A stretch of DNA of 64,000 nucleotides from Cycas panzhihuaensis (lineage: Eukaryota > Cycadophyta), in the NCBI GenBank assembly GCA_023213395.1, contig CM041465.1, positions 80,917,741-80,981,740 on the forward strand, given 5' to 3'. Shown piece after piece: positions 10,663-21,370 of the stretch. The translations under genes were made by a program, and so were the position numbers. The notes under the pieces are model-generated. The model was not told where the DNA came from, made no database searches, and saw nothing but the letters and a program-made list of their open reading frames with translations. Every line of letters begins with the position of its first letter. The stretch's first letter is position 1.

Positions 10663-10799
10663 GGAGTCGGTTGTACTTACACGGCATTGCATGTCCACCA
10701 CGGCATTCCTCGGCGCCACCCAACAAACACCTTCACATATCTCCAGGTGCATTACCGTAGTACACAGGACCGGTTTTGAACCCTAGTCACTCTGATACC
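10663..10799 (-). other. TRIM-like core of A with a second PBS
   Basis: On the minus strand the segment opens with TGGTATCAGAGTGACTAGGG at about 10799-10780 and runs about 140 bp to the polypurine tract, with higher G+C than its surroundings and no reading frame. The upstream pol frame runs straight into it (…LPNLH then VVSE and stop). PBS, short interior, PPT and short LTR together are the layout of a TRIM. The bases after the PBS also resemble the complement of the T-arm of initiator tRNA. Confidence 0.65.
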
Positions 10800-12524
10800 A
10801 CATGAAGGTTTGGAAGAGTATTAGAAAGATCTCTAAGTCTATCAATGTGAACATGGCCCATTTGAGCATGCCAAAGAGCTTCTGGTGACAACGTTAGATG
10901 GATCAAGATGGAATTAAATGTAAATTCTTCATCAGCACAAGGGCTTTGGGCACAATGGGCTTCAGAAGATGGAGAGCCATTCAGTCGAAAGAGTTTGCTA
11001 GAGAGATGTCCAGTCAAAACCACCTGATTAGTTGGAGGGTGAATGACCTTAAGAGTTTGGTCATTTGCGGTTACACTCAGATCAAATCCACGAGAAACAA
11101 GTGTAGATAAAGAGAGTAGGTTTTGTTTGAGATTGGGTATGTATAAGACATCAAGCAATATAAAATCTTCTAAGCCTGGGAGCTTCAGGCGAATGTTACC
11201 AATTCCTTCAACAAGTTGTTGTGATTTATCATCCATATGAACAACTCCATGAATATTTGAGTCAAATGTTTGATATAGACTACGATTGCATGTCATATGT
11301 TGAGTTGCTCCTCTGTCCATGATCCACTGTCCATCAATTTATGCCACACTATTAGAAATTCCAATAGGGCTTGGCATTGGTGAAGGGAATTCACAAGTGA
11401 TATATCCACACCAAGCTTCAAAGTATCTCTTTAGTTGGTCAATGGCATTTGATGCTGAAAATCCCTCAATTCTTTAAATGTGTTCTTGTACAAAACCTGC
11501 ACCACTAAAGGATTCTTCACAAGTTTCTTCAACATTGTGAGCTCCATGTTTTGGTTGGAACTTGGCCAACTTATAAGTGGTAGTTCTGTAATCTTTTGAT
11601 AAGTGTCCTTTATGGTTACACCAATCACACATAATGGTTTGATTACCAGTCCCTGAAGAAGTACTGGTTTGGCCTAATTGTCTTTCTCTTTATTGAGGTG
11701 GCCCTTGGCCTTAAAACTATCGAGGTTGTGATTGAGGGTTTGATTGACCTTGTGGATGATTTTCCATATTTCTTCCTCTTCCTCTTACTCGGTTATTTCC
11801 TCTGCCATGAGAGGGACCTTGATTTTTTATATAGAAAACTTCTTCTTCTACCTCAAAGGTCGATCCGAAGAGAGTCAGAGGCTATAAAGTTTATATCAAA
11901 GGTCTTGTCAAATTCTATAAACTTCTCGGCAGGTGCTTCGAAGTTGAGTGTCTTCAATGTTCCGCTAGATTGAAGACTTCCAAGCAAGTTTTTATAATCG
12001 GGGACATGTAAACATGACTGGATCAAAAATACCCAAGTGATGCATTGGGTCTTAAAGTTTTTATCAATTGCTTGTTTGATTGGTTGAAGGAGATTTATTG
12101 TCTCATGAGCTCGTTCCTTTTACATTTTTAATTTGTTCATTTTCAAAACAAGATGAACAAATTCTAAATCTGACTTTGTATCAAAGTTCTTTTTAAGAAC
12201 TTCTAGGACCTTCCACGCTGTATCATGTTCCTCTTCATTTATTAAGTTATGTAAGGAGTGATCAATGACCAACAAAATTCCTGCACGAATCTTTTCATCA
12301 TCTATCTCCCATTGTAGTTTAGCTACAACATCTGTAGGAGCTGTTAGGGCAGATCCACTGGAAGCAGCTGTTGTAGCCATTGCTGGTGTACTAGGTGTAT
12401 GTTGCAAGTAGGCTCTCCAAAGGCCTTCATACTTTGCAGTATTTTTAATTCTAGTGCACCATATATCCCAATTTTCTTTTCCTTTTAATATGCAGTTAAC
12501 ATTTTGCTTAAATTGAGATGACAT
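10800..12524 (-). pseudogene. Copia gag-protease-preintegrase fragment in A
   Basis: Gag starts at ATG 12522-12524 (MSSQFKQNVNCILKGKENW), chosen because copia B starts identically at 32578. The frame stays open back to an ATG at 12638, but those codons are leader sequence. The UBN2-like region continues through DTAWKVLEVLKKN and DLEFVHLVLKMNKLKM, then stops and frameshifts appear. The protease block near 11320 reads MDRGATQHM, with Arg in the place of the usual Ser or Thr of D[ST]GA. It is followed by LLSLSTLVSRGFDLS and the pre-integrase motif ALWHAQMGHVHIDRLR. The sequence ends at LPNLH, where the TRIM core begins. Integrase, RT and RNase H are missing. The protein could at most have supplied Gag, and it is dead now. 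Confidence 0.85.
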
Positions 12525-13893
12525 GGTGATGATGAATAAGTAGAAGAGATGATAGAAGTATGTGCCACTTACACGTGTGGCTAGTATACCTGGTGCAGTA
12601 GGGATGTAGAAATGATTATTATGATGAGAAGCAAGCAATGGTTAACTGTTTTTCAACAATTATATAAAAAAATAAATATAAGTAATGATGCAAGAATAAG
12701 GCCGTAGAGCTGGCAAAGAGTAGTGATGTGTTATGCCACTAACCTCTCACTTATGTCCAAATGTAGGTGAGGTTTTGATGCCTAAGGCTTCTAGTATATG
12801 ATTAGGGCCTTCACCCACAATACCCACACCTACGCTTGGTGATGAAATCCAAGTCACAATGGAGCCTAGGTAATCCTAGTCCTTACCCAGTTCACCAATG
12901 AGCAGCTATATACCTCCTCTGAACAGTCAAACGGTATTACATATCCCACAGCTATGACGGATATTGGACTGGGTTAATTTTAATCTTATATTAAGGTTTT
13001 TAGTTTTCCTGGGTGGTTATCAGGATTATCAATGATTAGAGGTCGTAGGTATGACTAACCTGTCCCTCCACCATTATTCTGGTTAAGACCAGACCTAGTA
13101 TGAAACTCACACCTCCCTTAGGGCCTGGACTTCGGCCAACCTTGGTCTATTTCAACCAAGGGGAGTGTGTGCATAAGTCAAGAACTAGTGGTATAGATTG
13201 TACAAATGAGATTCCTTTTAGGAATAGTATAAAATGTTTCCGTATAACTGAAAACTGAAATAGAAACTTGCCAAATGTGCTTACTTTTTGTGCTTACTTT
13301 TATTGTTGTTGTTGCTTTTATGATGCTTTGTTGTTGTTGCTGCTCTTGTGATGCTTTATTGTTGTTGTTACTTTTGTAATGCTTTATACTATGTGTGTAA
13401 ATAGAAAAGCATGCTGAATTTAGTAGAGGAACCAAATGTTACTTCCAATCCAAGGTTTCCCTTGCTTTAGTACAATGTTTCCAAATATGATTTTGGAAGT
13501 TTTAATACAAAAGCCACAATGGACTAAAAAGCAGATCAACTTACCACTAAAATGATGACTTTTCTAAATCTATATGCATGCTATTTTGTCCTATTTTGTT
13601 ATTTTTTCACAAAATTTATAAATAATGATAAATGGGCAAATTTTTAGAAATTACAAATATAAAGGCCTAAATGATGAAATCTGAATTTATGATAGAAGGA
13701 AAAAGTGTTTAGAATATCATTTTTGATAGATTTGTGAAGTCAGATTTCAGAAAAGCCACAAAAACTTTTCTGCCTGAAAAAGCACCAAAGTAAAATCATG
13801 TCAGATCAACTGTCTCAGAATCTAGACTTTAATATGTTAAAAGTTTCATTTTGACATGTACATTAACTTTCCCTTCTGCACCATCTATAAAAT
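12525..13893 (-). other. Copia-type leader of A, left of G1
   Basis: Homologous to the leader of copia B. 12790-13110 matches 33075-33370, sharing blocks such as GATGAAATCCAAGTCACAA and TTCACCAATGAG. 13150-13260 matches about 46990-47130 (TTCCTTTTAGGAA). The site where G2 entered B is unbroken here (GAAACTCACACCTCC at about 13102), so A gives the empty-site reference. Contains a short Gln-codon-like repeat at 13301-13386. Confidence 0.75.
13301..13386. repeat. Three imperfect ~28-30 bp tandem units
   Basis: Units of the form TTGTTGTTGTTGCTTTTATG followed by ATGCTTT occur three times. The block creates a spurious Gln-rich minus-strand frame. Confidence 0.85.
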
Positions 13894-14949
13894 TAATCCA
13901 GGAGGATCTACCATATGTTTACAGGATACGGAAAATGCTAGGCATTGGCATAATTGAAAGAGATATGGCCAAATGGTATCAAAATTATATAAAATTTTGT
14001 GTAAAGGTAGAAGACACATCCCACTACATGTGTACAAAATGTGGGGTTTAGAAAATATCATTTGAGTAGAGTTCATGCCTTGTTTTGCATAAAATTAATC
14101 CCACAGCTAGCAGAAAAAAATAACAAATATATATTATAATTAAATGAATAAAAATGTAATCAAATGACATTCAAATGAGCTAAAATTTTGATGAAGCAGA
14201 GGAGAGATATGTTCCTATATGTGTACCAAATTTGAGCTAAATTTAAGTCTGTTAAGGTCAGTTACAAGCTAAAACTTTTAAGAATTACATGAAAGCCACT
14301 TGGATAGTAGAAAAACAACAAATACATATTATCATTAAATGAATAAAAATGTATCCAAATGACATCCAAATAAGCTAAAATTTTGAGAAAGCAGAGGGGA
14401 CATATGTTCCTATATGTGTACCAAAATTGAGATAAATTAGAGTGCATTAAAATTAGTTAAAAGCTAAAAATATTTAAGAATTGTATGAAGGCCACTTGGA
14501 CAACATGCATTCTGGTGGTTAGTGGTTATACTTGCATGATTGCCACTTATTAAACATGCAATTTTTATATTTCTTTCTATAAATTGATCCCTATTATGGG
14601 TTGGAGAGGTGTTTCTTGGAGACTTGACTTGGGAAGCATCCTTGGAGATGCATTTTGGAGGGTTGAAGTCCCCCTTATGGTATAATTGTATAATTTATTC
14701 CTTGTAATTTTACCATTCTTTTGCTAGTTGATTTCTCCACTATTAAATAGAGATTTTTATAGTTTAATAAAAGTACTACTCCTCATACTTTTGGATCAAT
14801 ATTAAGAATAAATGATTTGGTATAGAATTTCCTTTCGTGGGCTCATTGTTGTTTTGATGTTATTGAGATTTCTACACTAACTCCTAGGATCTCAAGGAGA
14901 AAAGGTTGATAATTGACTTCTTCACCAACTAAGCTCTATTTTGGGATCA
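13894..14949 (+). repeat. 5' LTR of G1
   Basis: 1056 bp. It pairs with 19588-20641. It contains internal near-repeats (GCTAAAATTTTGA followed by AAGCAGAGG, twice). Confidence 0.93.
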
Positions 14950-14954
14950 TATTT

Positions 14955-14967
14955 TGGTATCATAGCC
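14955..14967 (+). other. Primer binding site of G1
   Basis: TGGTATCATAGCC, initiator-Met tRNA type with one mismatch, 5 bp after the LTR. Confidence 0.8.
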
Positions 14968-15082
14968 TGTGATATTTTTTATAGGGACTTGAATGGTACA
15001 AACAAGAAAAGGATACAAAGAGAAAGGTGAAGACTTTCTTATGTTGTAATCACTAAGAAGACAAAGAAAGAATCCAAGCACC

Positions 15083-18000
15083 ATGGCTGAAAAAGAAGAT
15101 GGAGAAATTAGATTTGAAAAGCTTGAGAAGAACGTAGAAGCCTTGATGTAAATGATGACCCAACTTCTACCTCTAGTCAAGGGAAAAGGCAAAGAGAAGG
15201 AAGTTGAAGGAGGATCCACATATAACCACAACCATGAAGAGGAAGAGGAGGAGACCTTAAAGCACTCTTTTGAAGAAAGCAAGGGTACTTCATCTCATCA
15301 ACCCTTCAAGGTGGAGGCAAAGTTAGATATTCCAACTTATGATGGAGAGGTAAATGCTGAAAAGTTGGACCATTAGTTGGATCAACTTGAAACCTACTTC
15401 ACAATTTATGCTTATAGTAATGCTCAAAAGCTTTCATTTGCTAGGCTCAAGTTGTGTAAACATGCATTGACATGGTGAAATATATATTTGAAGACTCATG
15501 ATGTATCTTCTTTTTCATGGATGGATTTTAAGAAAATAATAAAGAAGCAATACTACCCCATAGGTCATGAGGAAGACCAATGGGTCACTTGGCAATATTT
15601 ATGCCAAGGGAAAGGTGTATGTGTCCAAGACTATACTTCTTTATTTTTTAAGTATGGCATGCTACTTGGTATTAATATGGATGAACATATCACTCTTATG
15701 AAATTTATTGGAGGATTACATGAATACATAAGGAAGGAACTAAGGCTTTTTAAGGTTCAATCCATTGGAGAAGCAAGTAGAATGGCTATGGCAATAGAAA
15801 GTAAAAGCAAGAAATCTACATTCATGTCTAAAGATTCTACTTTTACTTCTAATAAGTATGAAAAGAATCTTAAATTACACTCATATAAAAGGCAAGAAGG
15901 AAAGAAGAAAAGAACTAATTTTGTTAAAAGTTCTAACTATTATGAGCATTGTGATATTAGTGGTCATATTACAGCTAAGTGTTGGAAGTTGCATCCAGAG
16001 CTAAAGCCAAAACATATCAAGGATATGTAATTAAGAAAGAAGGAAAAAGGGAAAGCACTACTTTCTGAGGTGGAGATTCAAAGTGAAGGAGAAGAAGAGA
16101 AGGTTACTCTACTTACAAATTATGAAGATGATGTTATAAGGGAGGAACTATTTCACTTGAAGCTTCAAGTAGGAAATAGTATTATTGGTGCCATTATAGA
16201 TCTGAGGAGCTAAAAGAATTTGATCTCAGAAAGTTTAGTAAAGAGCATTGGGTTGGTAACTACTCCTCACCCTCACCCATATCCTCTTGGTTGGATCCAT
16301 AAAGATGTGGAAATGCAAATATCAAAGTAATGTACACTTAAATTTTCCATCACTAATGATTTTATTGATGAAGTAATATGTGATGTAGTGCCATTAGATG
16401 TATGCCATGTTGTGCTTGGGAGTCCCTACTTGTGGGATCGAGATACACTCTTCTATCGAAGGGAGAGAAAGTATCAGTTGATGAAGGATAACAAGGGCTT
16501 CATCATAAAGGCCACAAAGAAGCACTTGGATAAGATAGCATTAATTTTAGCTACTCAAGTAAAAAGGATGATCAATGCATGTGGTAAATTCATCATCTTA
16601 ATGGTAAGGAGAAAAGAAGAGCCATGAGATGAAGAAGGTCCTTCTACTCACACTCTTCTTATATCACCTAAACAAATGCAACAAATTGAGGAGTTAAAGA
16701 CAAGGTATGATATTCTATTTCAACATGTTGATGGGCTACCACCAAAGAGAAAGATAGAGTATGAAATCACTCTTATAGGAGATGCACCATTACCTAATGT
16801 TGCTTTGTATAAGCACTCCATTGTAGAGAATAATGAGATAAAGAGACAAGTTGAGGAGTTGCATGATCAAGGGGTCATAAGACCTTCATGTTCACCTTGT
16901 GGGTCACCAATTATCTTGGTGCCTAAGAAGGATGGAGGATGGAGAATATGTATAGACTTTCGTGCTTTGAATAAAATTACAATTAAAAATTTCTACCCTT
17001 TGCCTCGCATAGATGATTTGTTTGATCAAATTCAGCATGCTTGTTATTTTACTAAATTAGATTTGAAAAGCGGTTTTCACCAAGTTAGGATCAAGGAGGA
17101 GGACATATGGAAGACAACCTTCAAAACAAAGTAAGGACTCTTTGAATGGATGGTTATACCTTTCGGATTGTGTAATACTCCTGCAACATTCATGAGGCTA
17201 ATGAATGAAATGTTAAGGCCTTACTTGGATAATTTTGTTGTTGTCTATCTTGATGACATTTTGATTTTCAGCAATACATGGGAGGAACATTTGCAGCACA
17301 TAGAAGAAGTTTTAAAGACTATGGCTAAGCATCATTTAAAGCTTAATGTGAAGAAGTGTGAATTTGGCAAGGAGAACTTGATCTTCTTAGGCTTTGTGGT
17401 TGGAGGAGGAAAGTTGAGCATCGATCCACTCAAGACTCAAGCCATCCTCAAATGGCCTAGGCCAACAAACATCACAGAGGTGAGAAATTTTTTAGGAGCT
17501 TGTCAATACTTGAGAAAGTTTATTCTTCATTTCTCACAGGTTGCAGCACCTCTACATGGATTGATAAAATCTAGTAAAAAGTTTACTTGGGGTTCCAAGG
17601 AGGAAGAAGCTTTTCTTCTTTTAAAGAAGAAAATTTGTGAAGCACCGGTTTTGGCAATGCCAAATTTGCAATGGCCTTTTGAAGTAGAAGTTGATGCAAG
17701 TAGAAATGCGATGGGAGCTGTCCTTATTCAATATGGGAAGCCTATTACTTACCATTCAAAAGTCTTCACCCCTCAAGTGAAGAACTACCCAACATATGAT
17801 CGAGAAATATTCGCACTTCATCAAGCATGCAAGCATTGAAGGTCATACTTACTCAGAAAAGAGGTTGTAGTTCATACCGATCATAAGCCTCTTCAATTTT
17901 TACAAACCTAAAGTAAATTATAGCAAGCAAGACACATGAAGTGGATGAGTTATTTACAACAATTCAATATTGTAATTAAGTACAAAAAGGGATCTAATAA

Positions 18001-19336
18001 CAAAATTGCTAATATGTTATCTAGACCACCTTGTTCCACTTCTTCTTCTACTTTTGTTTGTAGTCCTCTTATGAGTTTGTAGGTGGAGCCAATGCATCAT
18101 GAAGAGTACAAAGACTTGTACCATGAAGATGAAGCTTTGAAGGAAGAATTAGAGAACCTAGCGAAAGGAAGACCTTCCCAGCTTGCTTGGAAGGATGGTC
18201 TACTTTTCAAAGGGGAGTAGCTCTATGTTCCACCAAAAGGAGACAAGATCAAGTGGCTTAGAGAAGCCTATACTTCTAAAGTAGCTGGTCACTTTGGTAT
18301 AGAGAAGACTTTAGAAAACTTGAGAAGATATGTTGTATGGCCAAAAATGCAAAATGATGTAAAAAAATATATAAAAGGATGTGTAATGTGTAATACTTCT
18401 AAGCCTTCTTCTAGAAAATTAGGATTGTATACACCACTTCCTAGTCCCACTAGACCTTGGGAAAGTATCTCCATTGATTTCTTAGGGGGACTTACCATGA
18501 CTAGGAAGGGACATTATTATCTCTTTGTTGTTGTAGATAGGTTTAGTAAAATGATATGTCTAATACCTTGTAAGAAGACAATCACAGGTACAGGAGCAGT
18601 TGAGTTATTCTTCGAGCATGTATGGAAGAATTTTGGCTTGCCTTCTTTTATCATTTCAGATCGGGACACTCAATTCCTTTCATCATTTTGGAAGTCACTA
18701 TGGGAAATGATGGATACCAAATTGAAGAGGAGTACAAGTTTCCATCCTCAAATAGATGGACAAACTGAAGTAGTGAACAGAACTTTAGTACATTTATTGA
18801 AAGGATACAATTCCAAGCATCCAAAGACTTAGGATGAATCATTGGCTTTTCTACATTTTGCATTTAATAGACCAATGCATGTATCACACTCTAAAGCACC
18901 TTTTGAAGTTTGTTTGGGATACTTACTTCAAAGTCCATTTGACTTAGAGTTTTCCATACAAGATAAGGAAGGATCCATCAAAGAGAAGGAGGAGCATGAC
19001 AAGGCTTTAAGATACTTGGAGAAGATCCAGAGAGTCCACAAAGAAGTACATGATCAACTTCTAAGGACTCAACAAAAGTACAAGGAAAGACATAAAAAGA
19101 ATAGGCAAGAGTGTACTTTTAAAGAAGGAGATTTAGTATGGTTATACTTGAGCAAGGAGAGGTTAAAAGGAGAAGGCAAGAGACTCAAACCTATAAGGTA
19201 TGGACCATTTAAGATTTTGAGAAAAGTAGGTGGCAATGCTTTCCAACTTGATCTTCCACCTTATATGAAAATATATTCAATAGTAAATGCTGAATACTTA
19301 AAACTCTTTGAGCCTTCCATGCTAGATGAGGAATAA
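15083..19336 (+). pseudogene. G1 gag-pol polyprotein pseudogene
   Basis: The ATG at 15083 opens a frame that stays in register for about 1418 codons to TAA at 19334 with no frameshift, only in-frame stops. I count 14, at 15149, 15374, 15476, 16028, 16211, 16328, 16625, 17132, 17837, 17909, 17921, 18080, 18218 and 18830. Gag ends in a zinc knuckle (HCDISGHITAKCW) whose first Cys is Tyr. Protease follows at about 16195 with Asp and NLIS but no DSG. RT spans about 16880-17400 ([41 protein letters not shown]). RNase H is at about 17690-18020 (EVDASRNAMGAVL). Integrase runs from about 18270, with GHFG and CVMCNTS (HHCC), then the DDE residues in IDFLGGL, SDRDTQF and the Glu of GQTEVVNRT. The C-terminal part ends EYLKLFEPSMLDEE. 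These enzymes copy the RNA and insert the DNA. All are now interrupted. Confidence 0.95.
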
Positions 19337-19587
19337 GACCAGTTCACTTTACCTTCAGTTGATGATTTATATTTGGAAAGTGAGGAGCCTCTCAAGGAAG
19401 ATTGTATCTTGGAGAGAAAATCTACCAAAATAAGACATAAGACACATGAATCTTTCAGGATTGGAGTAGTAGGGTAATTGCCTAGTAAGGCCAAGTGGTT
19501 TAGTGGGCAACAAGGAGAACAACACTTCCCCCATCTCCAATTCTAAGCCAAACAGGAGTTGGCTATTTTCTAAGGAAGGGGGAGCCA
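19337..19587 (+). other. G1 3' untranslated segment and polypurine tract
   Basis: The frame stays open past the TAA at 19334 to about 19477 (reading DQFTLPSVDDL onwards). The true end of the polyprotein may therefore lie there. AAGGAAGGGGGAG at about 19572-19584 is the polypurine tract. Confidence 0.7.
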
Positions 19588-20641
19588 TGATCCAGGAGGA
19601 TCTACTATATGTTTACAGGATGTGAAAAATGCTAGGCATTGGAATAAATGAAAGAGATATGGCCAAATGATATCAAAATTATATGAAATTTTGTGTAAAG
19701 GTAGAAGACACATCCCAATACGTGTGTACAAAAGGTGGGGTTCAGAAAATATCATTTGATTAGAGTTCAAGCCTTGTTTTACATAAAATTAATCTCACAG
19801 CTAACAGAAAAAAACATCAAATACATATTATCATTAAATGAATAAAAATGTGTCCAAATGACATCAAAATGAACTAAAATTTTGAGGAAGAAGAGGGGAT
19901 ATACCTCCCAATATGTGTACAAAATGTGAGCTGAATTGGAGTCTGTTAAGGTCAGTTACAAGCTGCAAAGTTTAAGAATTGCATGAAGGCCACTCAGATA
20001 GTAGAAAAATAACAAATACATATTATCATTAAATGAATAAAAATGTTGTCAAATGATATCTAAATGAGCTAAACTTTTGAGGAAGCGGAGGGGACATATG
20101 TTCCTATATGTGTACCTAATTTGAGCCAAATTTGAGTCCGTTAATATTAGTTACAAGCTGAAACATTTTAAGAATTGCATGAAGGCCACTTGGACAACAT
20201 GCATTCTGGTGGTTAGTGGTTATACTTGCATGATTGCCACTTGTTAAACATGCAATTTTAGTTTCTTTCTATAAATTGAGCACTATTATAGGTTGGAGAG
20301 GTGGTTCTTGGAGACTTAACTTGGGAAGCATCCTTGGAGAAGCAGTTTGGAGGGTTGGAGTCCACCTTATGGTATAATTGTATCATTTATTCCTTGTAAT
20401 TTTACCATTCTTTTGCTAGTTGATTTCTCCACCATTAAATGAAGATTTTTATAGTTTAATAAAAGTACTACTCCTCATAATTTTGGATCAATGTCAAGAA
20501 TAAATGATTTGGTATAGAATTTACTTTCATGGGCTCATTGTTGTTTTGATGTTATTGAGATTTTTACACCAACTCCCAGGATCTCAAGGAGAAAAGGTTG
20601 ATAATTGACTTCTTCACCAACTAAGCTCTATTTTGGGATAA
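19588..20641 (+). repeat. 3' LTR of G1
   Basis: 1054 bp, starting TGATCCAGGAGG. The last bases read GGATAA where GGATCA is expected. The target duplication AAAAT follows. Confidence 0.93.
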
Positions 20642-20646
20642 AAAAT

Positions 20647-21264
20647 CTACAAAAAACTTGCTCGAAATGCCCTTGCAAGGTCCTTTATGGGGTTAAGTAG
20701 GCAAAATCAACAACCGTGAGAAAACTGTATAGATCTCACTAACCAGTGGATGAAATTTGATGAGATTTATTTTAAAATGATCTTAAGACATAAATGTGCC
20801 AGATCCCTTAATAAAACTTTTAGATCTTTAGCTTATAATTGAAGGATTTTATTAGGAAAAGTGCTTTAAATCACTTATCCATAAAATTTACCCTTTTTGT
20901 CATAGCCAAAAATCACTGTTGTAGGCTAAATCTAAAGTTACTCCATAAGACAAAAATGATCCTCTAGTGAAGCTGACCTTGCATGCCAAACTTCATCAAA
21001 TTCTGAGATGGTTGAAGTTTTATGAATATTTGGGCCTTTAATGCTTCCGAGACTATTCCGGTAGCTGAACAACTTCAAAAACCTATATTCTTCACCTCTG
21101 AATTTCTATACACATGTAGAAAGTAACAACATATAAAATACTATAATTTTAAGCTCTCAAAATATTAAAAAATAATGAATGCACTTTCAATACTTCACAT
21201 TGAAGGTGAAGGAGAGGCAAAATGACTCAATGCAAGTGGAATGGAGTGAATAGATCCCCTTTTA
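20647..21264 (-). other. Copia-type leader of A, right of G1
   Basis: Continues the A leader to its PBS. The first about 60 bases after the PBS (minus strand) resemble those of copia B, sharing a CACTTGCA.TG block. No coding content. Confidence 0.65.
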
Positions 21265-21276
21265 GCTCTGATACCA
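21265..21276 (-). other. Primer binding site of A
   Basis: TGGTATCAGAGC on the minus strand, a perfect 12-base initiator-Met type PBS, 2 bp from the LTR. Confidence 0.92.
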
Positions 21277-21278
21277 CA

Positions 21279-21365
21279 TGTCACAGGTTGCTGTTACACC
21301 AAAAGCCCTGAGGTGATTTTGGGAAGAGCACTTCCTTGTGATAGTTAGTGTCACGTGCTCCAACA
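21279..21365 (-). repeat. 5' LTR of A (87 bp)
   Basis: Pairs with 10562-10648 and is followed by the target duplication CTCTA. Confidence 0.92.
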
Positions 21366-21370
21366 CTCTA

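Larger units (their letters stand above)
13894..20641 (+). mobile_element. G1: Ty3/gypsy LTR retrotransposon, complete structure
   Basis: LTRs at 13894-14949 and 19588-20641 have TGATCC...GGATCA-type ends (5' copy begins TAATCC, 3' copy ends GGATAA), flanked by AAAAT (13889-13893 and 20642-20646). The PBS is TGGTATCATAGCC, and a polypurine tract lies at about 19572-19584. One gag-pol frame fills the interior. The domain order PR, RT, RNase H, INT is that of Ty3/gypsy. I could not identify a chromodomain, so the lineage is unassigned. By eye, LTR divergence in the first 260 bp is around 9-10%. G1 sits in the leader of A. Confidence 0.95.
10562..21365 (-). mobile_element. A: chimeric TRIM-LTR element carrying a copia gag segment
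   Basis: The LTRs are only 87 bp (10562-10648 and 21279-21365), flanked by the duplication CTCTA (10557-10561 and 21366-21370). The PBS at 21265-21276 is a perfect TGGTATCAGAGC on the minus strand, and a G-rich polypurine tract abuts the other LTR. Between them lie a copia-type leader, gag, and protease/pre-integrase segment homologous to copia B. There follows an abrupt join to a second TGGTATCAGAG motif and about 150 bp of unrelated DNA. Integrase, reverse transcriptase and RNase H are absent, so A was mobilised in trans. By eye the LTRs differ at about 13 of 87 positions. G1 later inserted in its leader. Confidence 0.9.

Noticed and set aside
10763-10799. Possible tRNA gene (3' half of initiator tRNA-like sequence)
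   Set aside because: No acceptor-stem partner, D-arm or anticodon arm at the right spacing upstream. Treated as a PBS-linked oddity.
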